Source: Dastarcus helophoroides (Eukaryota > Arthropoda > Insecta > Coleoptera > Bothrideridae). From it: a DNA stretch of 64,000 nucleotides. The first letter of the stretch is position 1. Every line of letters starts with the position of its first letter. The notes under the pieces are model-generated. The model was not told the origin of the DNA, searched no databases, and saw nothing but the letters and a program-made list of their open reading frames with translations. The position numbers and the translations under genes are program-made. This document shows, piece after piece, positions 10,735 through 24,600 of the stretch. The DNA is taken from contig CM053332.1 in NCBI GenBank assembly GCA_028583605.1, forward strand, positions 13,256,442-13,320,441. The letters run 5' to 3'.

Positions 10735-13312
10735 AGAAGCTATATGAAAATAGACTAACTAACAAACTGAAGAAATATGACTTAATCGCCGAAGGCAAAA
10801 GTCAAGAGCTACTGGCAGAAAATCAAGGACTGTATGCAACAGGCCGCAGAGGAATCTGTAGGAAAACGGAAAGTCAACACTAACGCAAGGAGCAACACTA
10901 AAGTAACTATGGTTCTATCAGGAAGTCAAGGGACTAGCAGAAGAAAACAGAAAAAGTTTTCTGTCTTACAAAAACAAACCAACAGAAAAGCAACATGACG
11001 CATACATACAAATAAGAAATGCAGCAACTCAAGAAGCAATTAAAATGGAACACTGGATCAGCGACATGGAACACGATATGTATGGGGCACAGAGGATAGT
11101 ATGGAAAATGCTAAAAAATAGAATAAAAGCCAGTAAATGATTATGTACAAATCAAGGGCGTATCCATAGACACATGGGAAGAATACTTTAGAAGACTATA
11201 TAACGCCGAAGAAGCACTAGATGTCGACTATGAAACAGCAGCAGGCCAGTAATCACAGAAGACGACGTAAAAGCGATACTGAAAGGCTGGAAAAACAGAA
11301 AAGCACCTGAAGCAGACGATATACCAAATGCATTTTCTGAAATGCGGTGGACAAGAGTTTGTTAGAAATACAACAATACTGTTTAATAAAATTCTATGCT
11401 CATCAGAAATACCTACAGACTGGCATGGGAGCATCACAATCCCCATTTTCAAGAAGGGACAAGGGACTCGCCCAGAGAATTACAGAGGAATAACAATTTT
11501 AAATACCACGGTGAGGTTATTCACTGGAATACCGAAGAACAAACTGGAAAAACAAATTAAGAACAGAGAAGAGCAACAAGGGGTTAGAAGATGAAGGTTG
11601 AAAACAGATGCCATATTAATTATTAAACAGATAAAAGAGAAGTCAATAAAATTTAACACCCCAGCAGTAGACCTAACCAAGGCATTTGATAAAGTACGCT
11701 TGGAAGATGTCATCAGAAATACCTACAGACTGGCATGAGAGCATCACAACCCCCATTTTCAAGAAGGGGCAAAGGACTCGCCCAGAGAATTACAGAGGAA
11801 TAACACTATTAAACACCACGATGAAGTTATTCACTGGAATAATGTTACAAACTGGAAGAACAAATTGAGAACAGAGAAGAGCAACAAGGGGTTAGAAGAT
11901 GAAGGTTGACAACAAATGCCATATTAATTATTAAATAGATAAAAGAGAAGTCAATAGAATTTAACACCCCAACGGTGGACCTAACCAAGGCATTTGATAA
12001 AGTACGCTTAGAAGATATTATCAGAAATACCTACAGACTGGCATGAGAGCATCACAATCCCCATTTTCAAGAAGGGGCAAAGGACTCGCCCAGAGAATTA
12101 CAGAGGAATAACACTATTAAACACTACGATGAAGTTATTCACTGGAATAATGGGACAAACTGGAAAAACAAATTAAAAACAGAGAAGAGCAACAAGGGGT
12201 TAGAAGATGACAACAGATGCCGTATTAATTATTAAACAGATAAAAGAGAAGTCAATAGAATTTAACACCTCAGCAGTGGACCTAACCAAGGCATTTGATA
12301 AAGTACGCTTGGAAGATATCATGAAAATATTGAAAGAAAAGGAGGCACCGGCCAATATCGTCAGAGTCATTCGCAACCTCAACACAACGAAGATAAGAGA
12401 GGGGGAACCAACATCAGAAACCATTCCGATTTTAGGAGAAATTAAGAGATAGCCTCAGTCCATTTTTATTTCATATCCTAGTCAATAACAAAATTGGAGA
12501 AGTAAGCTCATTAAAACTGGGATGCAGGATGAATAAAAATAAAATCAGCGTGATGCAGATGATGGAGCAATTGTCGCAAAAGCAGAAGACAACCTACAGT
12601 AACAGCTTTTTAAATTCTACCAATAAGCAAACAACTTAATATGGAAATATCTACTGATAATACTAAAACTATGACCATCGCAAAAGACCCCCATCAGATG
12701 TAAACTCGTTATTGAAAATCATCCCATAGAGCAAGTTACCCAATTTAAGTACCTAGGTGTTAATCTCTCGAGTGGACACGACCCTGTTAACGACTTAAGA
12801 TGCCAAATCAACAAAGCAACCGCAATATCAGGCTACTTACGAGAGGCCATTTGGAATAACCAATATATGCGCCCAGACAGCAAGATGAAAATATACAAAA
12901 CATGTATAAGACTAATCATGACATACGGAATAGAGGCACGAGAAAAAACCAACAAGACCAAGAGTAGTGAAGATAAAATTTTAAGAACTGTAGCGGGAAA
13001 GACCAGAAGACACAGTAAGAAACGCACGGATTAGAGAGCAGTACGGTATACAGGATATCGTGCGATGGGATAGACAAGGAAAAAGATGATCGTACACTCA
13101 CGTAAACAAATAGTGTAAACAGAATGAGGGAAGAACTGATTACCACGCATCGAACTGGAAGGAAAACCAACAGGCACCCGTCCTCCCGGAAGATTACCTA
13201 AAAGATGGGAGGATAGTTGGCAGTCAACATCCCAGGAACAACAACAGAGGCATAACCAGAATTAACAGATCGCAAGATCTCTAAGAAGAAGAAGAAGAAG
13301 GAGAAGAAGAAG
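10735..13312 (+). pseudogene. LINE relic 4: reverse transcriptase with internal triplication
   Basis: Plus-strand frames show, in order, a linker region, then RPENYRGITILNTT, AVDLTKAFDKVRLEDIMKIL, and further on FKYLGVNLSSGHDPVNDLRC and CQINKATAISGYLREAIWNN. The copy ends in a short (AGA)n run at about 13288-13312. Many stops and frameshifts make it dead. The part from the RPENYRG block to the DLTKAFDK block is repeated three times (see the separate entry). The relic pieces at 24529-24746 and 26200-26800 belong to the same or a sister family. Clade is not assigned. Confidence 0.85.
11401..12319 (+). repeat. three tandem copies (301-310 bp) inside LINE relic 4
   Basis: The unit starts at ATCAGAAATACCTACAGACT near 11401, 11711 and 12019 and ends with GCATTTGATAAAGTACGCTT in each copy. 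Spacings are 310, 308 and 301 bp. Copies differ by few substitutions and small indels, so the triplication is younger than most of the decay of the LINE. Confidence 0.9.
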
Positions 13313-13319
13313 AGTTTGA

Positions 13320-13620
13320 AAACCAAAAACCAGTTTCAGTCTTGTTAGATCTCGCCACTTTGACGTGTCTAACTTGAATCTGACAAATGTTGCAGCTGCA
13401 AGTATACGCTATCTACATAGTTACAGGAATTCATTCATGCAACTACTAGGTATAATAACACCTATCATCGGACTATGAAACTGTGGAATAGCTCCAACAA
13501 GTTCTGTAACTACTTAGGTTGTACTTAAAGCCAGAATGATAGTAGTATGTTTATTTGAAGATAAACTTGGTCATTCGTTTTGTCAACTTCTAGTACAGAA
13601 TCCACAACATCAAGTTGATA
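13320..13620. other. unassigned spacer
   Basis: Nothing recognised between the LINE tail and repeat family B. Confidence 0.4.
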
Positions 13621-13978
13621 TTTCATTCAGAAGAGGTTCGCCTCTGGTATGGTGGACATACTGAGTTACCGTGCTCTTCTGTCTAAACTTTCTTTCTCTT
13701 TGTACCAATTTTCAATTCAGAAGAGTTTTGTCTCTGGTATGGTGGAAATACTGAGTTACCGTGCCCTGATGTTTTAAAATTGGCCTTTTCATTCTTTCAT
13801 TTTTTTGCATATTCCCGCATATTCCTCTTTTCATTTTTTCTTTTCTTTGTTCCTGAAGAAGCCCCCTACGATGGTGGGCGAAACGTCTAACACTTTTAGT
13901 AGTTCTTTGACACGGTCCAATCCCGGAAGAAGTATATCCTCTACTGACTCTGGCCGTGGAAGCCTTCGTTATCATGAT
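13620..13978 (+). repeat. repeat family B, most complete copy
   Basis: This has the duplicated head (CTCTGGTATGGTGGACATAC near 13640, then GGTGGAAATACTGAGTTACC near 13740), a T-rich middle and GAAGAAGCCCCCTACGATGG. It ends ACTGACTCTGGCCGTGGAAG, CCTTCGTTATCATGAT. The ending is shared with the copies at 9987 and 23652 and gives the best estimate of the element's 3' boundary. Confidence 0.8.
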
Positions 13979-13989
13979 ATCTCATTCGT

Positions 13990-15525
13990 CCAGCTATTTA
14001 CGTAAGCTAAGTATTTAAGATCTTAACTCTTAAAGTGAATCTTTTAATATAAGGTTATCTTTTTTTATTTGTAATATAAGGTTAATTTAGAGTAATCCGA
14101 AATATATCAGTACCATAAAAATCTAGTCGATCTATGTATTAGAGTATATTTTTTGAACCTTTTCAGTGACCGTTCGGCAAAGTGCAAGCAAGTCGACCGT
14201 TGGTGGTTCTACTACCCACAGTCAGATGCTATGCATCTTGCCTCATAGAGGCCTCACTATTGCGGTCTACATCGTATTCTATTTGTTTTATTCCATGAGT
14301 TAAAAATTGTCATATTTGGTGGTTAAAATTTTTCCGAATTCTTCGCTGTTCATCACAATCCTTAATTGTGTATATAATTATATTTGACGTATTATGTGTT
14401 ATTTATCGAAACTCCCTTTTCTGGAATTAGCGTAGAATTTCTTGATAGATAATATCAGTGGCTAGTGACCAGCATTAGAGGCATTGTAGTGGGAATACCA
14501 TTTAGCTCAATTTTAACGTTCCAAGTTTTTTATTTCAAATTCATTTTGATATCCTTTCTCCTTCGTCGGCATTAGCCAAAGGCTGAAAGACCAGCACTTG
14601 TACTGCAACTTACTTCTAACACTTGTAATCTCTGAATATTGCGACAACGAACGGTATTCGTTGTAGAAAGAGAAGCGGTTCGAAACGAAGTAAGTAAACC
14701 ATTCTTCATAACACTTCCCAGTTGGTTGCATTAAAACTGAATTAAATTTCACTAGCGAATACAAAGAAATTCGATTACTTTCCAGGAATCTGGTTTAGGA
14801 CACACCTTTGTCGTCTGATGTTTCTAGCATTTTTCTATTAACAAAAACGACATGGATTGAAAGAATCGTGAAAGGAATAGATAAAAAATTAACACACAAA
14901 CCTCGATGAAACTATGGCATAGACGACACATATTACGGGAACGATTGATTGACTCACATCAGAACTGAAGCAATGGTTACTGTCAAATTATAAGGCAACT
15001 GAGAGAGTTGAAAGTAAAATCTAGATAAAGCCTTAACTGTAGATAAAATCTTCAGCATTACATAATTTAAACCATTATAAGACGATCTTAAAGATCCCCG
15101 TAATAGCATATTCATTAATTATACCTTGCATTATGGGAAAATTCGAATACAGTTTTATAGTTTGAATAGCAGGTTCCGTTAGTCAGTATTTTATTACATT
15201 TTTCCCATCTATTAGAAGATTACTATATACGTGCAGATAATGAGCAAGAGTGCACGGTCTTGGGTATTCTAGAGAGTGAAAAAGAAATTCACCTTAAACA
15301 ACAAAAAAGCAATCTTTCTGCAAGGTAATACTGCTGTTGGAAAAAGTTGGCGATCAAGGGCGTTCAACTCCACAAATACAACTATTCAGGTGTAAATAAC
15401 TTTTTTCATTTCTTGACTTATTAGCGAATTCATCGTCGTTTCTTTATTGCAAAACTAACTAACTGAAGATTACATCTTCTTGTTTTATTACAACTGCCAT
15501 TAAACCCAATTTGTTTTTGTTTTAG
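13990..15525. other. sequence upstream of the tenectin signal-peptide exon
   Basis: No repeat or gene recognised. Because 15526 begins with a splice acceptor, at least one noncoding first exon and the promoter must lie upstream, here or further left. I cannot place them from the sequence. Confidence 0.4.
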
Positions 15526-15621
15526 GACGCGCCACCATGGCGTGGACTCCGAACTTTAGACCGGGAAGGGCACTTGTTAGCATAGCTGCGATCACTTTTT
15601 TAATTTCCTCATCATATGCTG
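15526..15621 (+). CDS. tnc: tenectin exon with start codon and signal peptide
   Basis: The acceptor TTTTAG precedes position 15526. The start is the ATG at 15537 in an excellent context (GCCACCATGG). It encodes 28 residues with basic residues early (FRPGR), a hydrophobic core (ALVSIAAITFLISS) and a small-residue end (SYA), which is a classical signal peptide. The donor is GGTAAGT with the intron starting at 15622, phase 1. The protein is therefore secreted. Confidence 0.85.
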
Positions 15622-18600
15622 GTAAGTTCTACTTTAAAAACAATTTATACACCGTGTCCAAGATAACGAGAGCCAGTAGGTGCATCTCGAAAATGACATA
15701 AGATACAAGGGAAAAGTTGCACAATCAAAAAACTCACAAAATGACACCCAGGAAGATTATATACGTAAATTTTCACATTTTTTCTTTTATTTTTTGTGAC
15801 GCTTAGCATAAATAATAAAGATAGAATAAATCTGATGGAGTTTTATTGTTGCAACTTCAAACGAGCTTAAATAATACGTCGTCAGTTTTTTTATTCGACG
15901 TCATCGACCATCATCAATATCGTTTTTTTTAGATAGGATCCTCATTTTTTATGGCACTTAAAAGCCCTTTTTATTCTGAGTAACTTTTATTAAAATATTG
16001 AACTCTTTTCGAGGAAATAAAGGAATATAGAAAAAGAAAACTGAAATATCAAGAAATAGAAAATATGGAATTTTGAAATAAAACCAAACTTTCCTAGAAA
16101 ATGCTAAATTCGGCAAAAAATGAGAAAAAGACGAATTCTGAAATGAAATCATTATAGACCGGATTATATGCATTTGCATATTTGCACATGCCAATGCATA
16201 TTTAACCATTTTCACAGGTTATTCCATATTTCACCTAAAAAATGCATATTTTTCAGAAATTACCATTTTTTTCTTCAAAATTCGTCGTTTCCTTGAAATT
16301 TTGGAATTCTCGCGAAATATAGACTTTGTTCTCAACATTCTTCTTTTTTCGCAAAATTTGTCTTTTAATTTTGAAATTTTGAATTTATGACTAAAATTTG
16401 GTCTTCTTTTTACCAGAATTCTAATCTCTTTAAAATTTTGAATTTTTATTTCAAAATTCTTCGTTTTTTCCTTTAAAATTTCTATTTATATAAATTCGAT
16501 TTTTTCTGAAAATGTCCACTTTTTTAAAATCGAATTTTTGCAAATTTCGATTATTTATCTAAATTTGTCTTTTCCTTAACATTTGAACGATCTTCTGGTA
16601 ACAAAATAAAACCTCTGAAAAAATATTTCATGGGAAATTCTGAATTTTTGTGGAAAGACAAATATCCTCGAAAATTTTGTTCAAATTTGGTGGAACGGGC
16701 TGGCCCTGAAACCAAGAAAGATTAAAAAACAAAAAAGGTTGCTCTAACGCGTTTCGACAGCTAAGCTGTCATCTTCAGAGAGAAACTATTTATTTCTCTC
16801 TGAAGATGACAGCTTGGTTATCTTCAAAAATTGAAATACAGAACTTGTCCCCTGAAACCAAGAAAGATTAAAAAACAAAAAAGGTTGCTCTAACGCGTTT
16901 CAACAGCCAAGCTGTCATCTTCAGAGAGAAACTATTTATTTCTCTCTGAAGATGACAGCTTGTCTGTCGAAACGCGTTAGAGCAACCTTTGTTGTGTTGC
17001 GTTAATCTTTCTTGGTTTCAGGGGACAAGTTCTCTATTTGAATTTTTTTCAAAATTTGACATAATGTTTCAGAGATATGTTCAATTTCTTCTAGATAACG
17101 ACTTTTTCTTTGAAATTTCAACCTCTTCCTCGTAATTTTTATATTTCTCTTGAAGTTACGATCTTTTTCTCTAAGTTACAAATTTCATCTTTTTTGCGGA
17201 ATGTCGATATTTTTTTTAAATCAGTCTTTTCGAAATTTTGACTTACTCTCAAAACATGATTCTTTAAGTTTCTGAAAATATAAATTTTTTCTCAATATTT
17301 AGATTTGTTTCAAATTTTTTTGTTTTTTTTTTTTTTTTCGTAAACGTAAATTTGACTTTCTTTGCGATATTTCAATTTTTGTTTGCTTTTAATTTGGATA
17401 GATTTGATTTTAAATTCGTCTTCTTTTAATTTCGCTTTTACTCACATTTGACTTTTTTCTTAAAAGTTAACTTTCTTTCAAAATTTTGTTTCTCAATTTC
17501 GTTTTTTTTCCAAATTTCTTTTTCAAAATTCCGTTTATTTGCTGCAATTGTCCACTTGCTAGACTCCAATACTTTAATTGTTTGATTAAATTTTGTCTTT
17601 TTCTTGAAATTTTCATGTCTATCTCAACATTCGGTATTTAATATTTTGGACTCCATTTTCCAAAATTTCGATTTTTTCTCGTTTCTACTTTTGCAAAATT
17701 AGTTTTTCGTTTAGATTTTCTCGTTGAAAATCATTTTTTTTTCTCGAAATCTCGACATTTATCTTAAACATGGTCTTTTAAAAATATATTGACATACCTT
17801 TTATGGTACTAAAAGTCTCAACTTTTTTTTTTCAAAATTCATCTTCCAAAGTTCGCCTTTTTCTGAAATTTTCGATTTTTTGTTCAAAATTCGTCTTTTT
17901 CATAAAGAACTGTTCTCAAAATTATACGATATTTTCAAAATTTAACTTTCTGCAGAAAATTTCCATTGTTTTCTTGAAGTTTTGTTTGTTTCAAAATACG
18001 TATTTTTGGGGAATTTCGACCATTTTATCAAAATTCACTTTTTTTCTTAACTCTCCATTTTATTTAAAAATTCGAGTTTTTCTTAAAACTGACTTTCGAA
18101 TTTTTAATTCGACCGTAAAATTTCGATCTTTTTGCTCGAAATTTCCCCCTTTTTTTAAATTTCCTTATTTTGGGTTTTTTCCTGAAAATTTCCAAAATTT
18201 TTGACGGGATTCCTGCAGTTTTTAGAAATTTCGACTTTTTTCTCGAAATTCATCTTTATCTCAGAATTGTGATCTTTTTCCTCTAAAAAGAAGTGTGTTT
18301 TCTAAACTTGGGCTTCATTCTAAAGATTCTACTTTTTTCATTCAAGAATCATCTTTATTGAAAGAGCTTATTACTTAATATATAATATAATATATAAAAA
18401 AAGTCTAAATTTTTAAAATAAAAAAACGTATCAATTTAGAAGGACTAGAAGTATTACAAATGTTATATTTTAACAAAAATATGAGATTTTTAAAAAATTC
18501 CAAATAATTAAAAAATGTCGAAATTAGGAACAATCAAACAATCAAATTCCTAAATAGGTTAAATTAAAAAAATTTCAAAAAATTTAGAAAAGTTCATAAA

Positions 18601-21600
18601 AGATCTAAATTTTCAAATAAAGATTGAAATTTTTAAAAAAGGTCAATGTTCGAAAAGGTTGAATACGATGTATGTAACGATAATATGCGATCTGTTCATA
18701 TAAATTTTGCAAAAGTGACAATTTTAAGGAAAAACTCCAAATTTTAAGATGTTTAAATTAGAAAAGAATCATTTAAAATTAAATTCAAAATATTGAGTCA
18801 TAATTTTGAAAAAAAAAGTCGTCATTTTGAAGTCTATTTTGAAACGAAATATTGAAAACAAATTAAAATTAAAAAAAGAGCAACATTTTCAGTCGAAATT
18901 TAAAAAAAAATTGAAAAAAAGCCAAAATATCTAATTTATCCTGAAATTTGTGAAATAAATTGAATCTTAACTTGAATTTTTGGAAAATATATCGAAACTT
19001 CAAGATCAACAAACTCAGATCAAGACCAAATTCAGAATTTATTAAAACAAAATTTGCAAAACCATTACTTTAAATAGTCACTAATTTAAAAGCCACTATT
19101 TTGAAAAAGTGGTATATTTGAGAAAAATCGAAATTTTGGGAAAAAACTTGAAATTTAAAAAAATTGAAATTTAAAAAGAAGTCGAAATTTAAAAAGAAGT
19201 CAAAATTTGGAATTCCTTATTTAAAAAAAAAGAAGAGGTCTAAGAAAGTTTGGAATAATCAAAAAAGTAGAAATAAAAATAGAGAATTTTTATGAAATCG
19301 AAATTTTGAAAAAATTTAAGATTTCGAACAAACAATAAAAAAGCCTTGGGATCTGGAGTTTTTGGATTTGGACATTTTTGGAAGATGTGTCGAAAGTTTA
19401 AGATTAAAATTGTGGCAACCTCAGAATTTAAAAAAAAAATTGAAAAATTAAAATGTTGAAAATTTTGGAACTCTGAAAAGGTCGCAATTTAAAAAAAATC
19501 GAATAATTCAATACATGAAATTTATGAGTGAATAAACTTTTGAATTAGAACTTGAATTTTGGGAAAATATTTTTTTTAATTTAAGATTACGATTAAGTAC
19601 AATAGAAATCTCACAATTTATAATACAAATTTGAATAAAGATGAAATATTGAAAATAAAGTTAAAATTTGTACAAAAAAAAAGGATTACAAAATTTTGAG
19701 TTTCATTCGGAGAAGATAAAAGTAAATTTCGAAATATTTTGAAATCAAGTTTCGAACAAAATCCATAAACTATATAATTTTACTTCGAAAACTTTAAGAA
19801 AAATGTTGGAAATTTCACTATTACAGAAACGGTTTTTGCATGAATTGAACTAAAATGTTCATTTTTTGACTCGAAATTTCTATTTTATTTTACTCAGAAT
19901 TCAGACTTTTATCTTCATTCTATTTACAGAAAAATTCTAGAACATTTGAGTACAGAAATTTTAATATGAGACTCAAAATTTTGCAAAAAAAGTTCATATT
20001 TCGAGAAAAGCTTACAACAACAAATTTTAACAGGGAATTTTGAAATTTATGCGCTAGATTTTGAGAGAAAAAACCAAATTTTGGGAAATATTTTGAAATT
20101 TGGGTAGGACCTACTGGTTTGACAACATTTGAAGCAAAGTTGATCAAACTAATAGCAACTCTATTCAAATTAAAAACAAATTTATTCACACTAGAGACTT
20201 CGCCAAATTAATAGCAAATTTGTTCAAGTTAGAATAAAACTTATTCAAATGAGAAGCAAATTCTTTAAAATTAAAAGCAAATCAAACTAGAAACAATTGG
20301 AAGCAATTTTGTTCAAAGGAAAAGGAAGATTACTCAAATCAGAAACAAATTTGTTCAAGTTAACAGCATTATTATTTAAAGTTGCACATTTTGACACTCT
20401 TCATACATATTTTCGGCATTTCGCGTATACGTTTCAAGTTTTTTATGTTACATAAGATTCGGTCTTTATAAATTATTAAGTTAAAATTCAGTTTTCTGCC
20501 AAAAAAGCCGGATTTGTCGTAGAGAAAGAAATTTTGAGAGAACGTCAAATGGTGGGAAAACGTCGAAATTTTGAAACAAAAAGAAGAATTTTGGGAACCG
20601 AAATTTGGAGACAAATTTGGGAACCGAAATCTGGAGAGAATTTTTGGAACCGAAATTTGGAGAGAATTTTGAGAACCGAAATCTGGAGAAATAGACTAAT
20701 TTAAAAAAAACGTCTAATTTGGAGAGAGATTAAATTTAAAAAAGATACCAATTTAGAAAAAATATATATCCAGAAAAAGAGCGGGCTTAAAAAAAAGATT
20801 AAACTTCTCAGAGAAAAACAGATTTTGAAAAACAAAACCGAATTTTCATAATAAAATAAAACGTTGTCTGAAGGCTAGCACACACTTATAGATAAAATTA
20901 CGCGACTGTCTATAGACAGTTTCTCGGAGGATTTTGTCTCTAGACATTTCTGAACAAATCTCAAAATGGTATAGAGACTTTATCAGGCGTCCACAGCTGC
21001 ACAATTCAGCTAAACTAGTTTCCGAGACACCATGGCAAGTGAAACAGTGACCTGTGAAACTGCTGTTTGTTCACATGGAGTTGCAGAACAAGCGATTTGT
21101 TCATTGTTTGTCTATAGACAATCACAGAACTTTGTCTATACAAATACACAAGTTCCAGAATGTTGTTAAGAGTGTGTAGTGTACTAGTCATGGATAGAAA
21201 ATTTTAGTAAAGGCTTTCTAAGGAAAACTTTGTTCCTAGAGAATATCTAGACTGTAGAATTGGTTACAGAGCAAACCTTTTCTAAAGGATTGTAACTTAT
21301 CCGCATTTAAAACGACAGTTCATTGCCATCTAGATCTAGACATTCATTTTTTCGCAGTACCCTCAGCGCATAATAGGTTTGTCCTTTGAAAAGAGCTTCT
21401 TCTATAAAAAAAAGGATATCTGTTATCTATGAAACACAGGATTATTTTAATTGGCGTTGTTTCGCATTTTTGTTTAATTAAAATCAATGCGAAAAAATGG
21501 CCACAAGTTGGCAAGAGGCAAAGTAGATATTCTTGTTATTCCTGATAAACCGTTTTGCTCGCTGAAGTATCCGTGGACGTTTTTGCCGACGCTAATGAAG

Positions 21601-24600
21601 TGCTGATTTTTTCCAAAAACTGCCTGAACCACATATATCGATATTTCTAGGATATCCAATTAGCAGCTTCTTCGATTCAATTTTATATGGACAGGATAAG
21701 TTTAAAGCGTATCTTATCGTTAATTTATGCCTGTTTATTTAGCTATTAATGCCGGTGGATCGTTTCGAGTGTGAGATTGCGGTTCTTGAAGTATTATTAA
21801 AATTCATCACATGCGCGACTAATTGAATATGCAATGCGAGCTGATGGCTTACATCTGTTATATTATGTCGATGTTGTAGTGTGTTAGTGCAAGTACGACG
21901 CCTATACCTGTTGTCGCATTAACACTAACCTCGAAAACTGATCGCGATGTTCTACATTGTCGCAGACGATGCGCCCGTGGCGGAATGCTAATCTCCTTTT
22001 GTCTAACCTTGTTGTTTACCTGCTTACTGCAATGGAAACGAAACCTCCAGCACATTAAAATGGTTTGGAATTATTGTTCGGACAGGCTGACCTGAATAAT
22101 CGATGAGATGTTGTTAACTTAATTGTTGTAATTTTCTCCGAAAATTACGCATATATGATTACGGATTTTACAGATCTCCAATAACAATAGAATATATTTA
22201 GACAAAACGAGATTTAGGTAATATTGGTTATTAACGTAATTGGCAATGACTTGAAGCCTAAATAAAGTGTTACACTACATCTATGCTTTACCTAGGGCAG
22301 TTTGACGTGTCTAAAAATGCTTCAAGACTTGAAGACCAATGAAAGCAGCATGTATTACAAAAGCATTTCCATTCTAGATACATACAATTCTCAAACTTTG
22401 TTAAATACCTAAGATATATTGATATCTAGTTAGCCTACGCCGGTTCCATGGATAAACAAAATATTGCAATAGCGTCACAACGAACAATAACTTATTAGAA
22501 TTGTCAGTGTAAAATTTCACGTCAAAAAAACAGTTATGGGCAGTAAAATTTGAACAAAAAATATCGAAAGAAATTTTGAAAATAGAAAAATTAGGGTAGC
22601 AAGCCATCAAGTACTTGTAATTCAAGGAATAAGAGGTAAGCAGATTTACGAAGATATGCTTAACACCCCTGGCGTTCAATGTCATTCGTATGAGACTAAG
22701 AAAAATTGGATTACAAGCTTCAAAGGGGTAAATTTTCCTTTAAAGATAAAGAGCGATTGAAAAGGGCAAGTTTCTGTGTCCATCCCTGAAAATATCGAAG
22801 TAGTTCATACTTATATAGACCCTAGTATTGGACCAAATCGAATATCTGATGCACTGAATATTTCATATGAACGCCTCCATTGTACAGTTAACGTCGATTT
22901 GGATATGAGAAAATTTTCTACAAAATGAATCCCAAATTTCTGAATGTAGCAAGGGTAGAAGCATTGCGTTCGATCTGTACTTGGTTTGAAAAAAATGCAG
23001 ATCTTTTTGAACCATGTTGTTACTATGAATAAAATTTAGGGACATTTGTACGACTCAGAGACAAAGTAGCAATCGATTAGATGGAGAAACTCTTGGTTCC
23101 CCAAGGATTAAGAATTTTCGTGTTCAAAGATCTATTGGAAAAGTTCTCGTTTCAGTTTTTTGGGATTGCCATGGAGTAAACATGATTGATTATCTGGATA
23201 AGTGATCATAAGTGGGGATGACTATTCCACGTTACTGACCACTGATGGCTCCGAGATGGATGAAGGTATTGGCATTGGGATATATGGCCCTAACTTTAGG
23301 GCATTACAATTCCTGGGCAATAGCCCCATCTGCTTTCAGGCCAAAGTATGTGCATACCATAAATATGTGCAGTCGTGAATATCTTAAGGGACGCATTACG
23401 GTAGCTACAATAATTCATATTATCAAACAGCAGCTCTTGGAGCTTTGAAATCCTATACCTTTGACTCTAAGATTTTCTAAGGCTAAAGACAATGCCTAAA
23501 GGTACTGGCAATAGGTAATAAATTGACCTTAATGTGGGTGCCAGGCCATGAGGAAATAAAAGGAAATGAAATAACAGATAGCCTTGCGAAAAGATGAGCC
23601 AAAACACCATTTTGTTTACCTGAACCATTCTTTGGTATTACTAAAAGCCATTACAGGATACACTTCTTCCGGGATTGGATCCTGTCAAAGAACTACTAAA
23701 AGTGTTCGACGTTTCGCCCACCATTGTAGGGGGCTTCTTCAGGAACAAAAAAAAAACAATAAATGAAAAGAGAAATATAATGGAATAGTGCAAAAATGAA
23801 AGAATGAAAAGCCCAATTTTATCCTGTATTATCCGGTACTGACTCTGGCCGTGGAAGCCTTCGTTATCATACTAAAAGCCATGTCACAAAGAAACTCCAC
23901 AATTGGAAAAAGGTGCAAATAAACACCCTCTGGAAAAATGCTGCAGGCAAAAGACAAGCGAAAAGATTTCTGGTCACTTATTTGAGAGAGAAGACAAGAA
24001 AGCTTGATCCACTCAAGAATTATTTGAAGTCCATTACTAGTCTTCTCATCAGCCGTTGCTCCTTGATGAGTCTCAGCTTAAAATACCGCCTTAAGGAAAT
24101 GACAAAACTGATAACCGTTGCAGATTCTACAATGTCTCGACGAGACAGCGAAGCACATATTGTGGCACTGGCTCTCGCTGTTTCGAAGCAGAATAAAACA
24201 GTTCGGAAGGATGGAAATAACTCCTGCTGAAGCTGGTAGCTTAACTTCAAGGAAGATCCTAGATTTTCTAATCAGTCTGGGACACATTGAAATAATTTGG
24301 ACTGGGGTTATTTACAAAAGAAATCGATCGAAGTGAAGAAAGGCCTTTAAAAAGCCAAACGACCCCACACAAATCTACAAATCTCTTCTGACCACTATTA
24401 AAACGTTTTAAATGTTCTTCCAACGAAGAGGCTGTAGAAGCTATGTGTAGAGCAAGATAAAACTTGTTTTTTGAACGTTGCAGGTTAATGTAAAAATGTA
24501 CTAAATTAAGAGGGGGATATGTCGAAAAATGAAATATTTCGACTTTCAAATTTTGTTAAACAAGAAGAAATCAACAAAGATACGAATAGGTAACAAATCT

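Noticed and set aside
11401..12319. CRISPR-like array because of regular direct repeats
   Set aside because: The units are about 305 bp of reverse transcriptase coding sequence, with no short repeat-spacer structure.
17803..18204. 133-codon Phe/Ser/Lys-rich frame
   Set aside because: It lies wholly in the T-rich filler; TTT, TTC and AAA codons reflect composition.
20907..20922. TGTCTATAGACA palindrome as an operator-like site
   Set aside because: It recurs inside a probable MITE and has no gene nearby to regulate.
21858..22055. 65-codon minus-strand frame in a less AT-rich island
   Set aside because: Too short, no recognisable motif and no supporting context.
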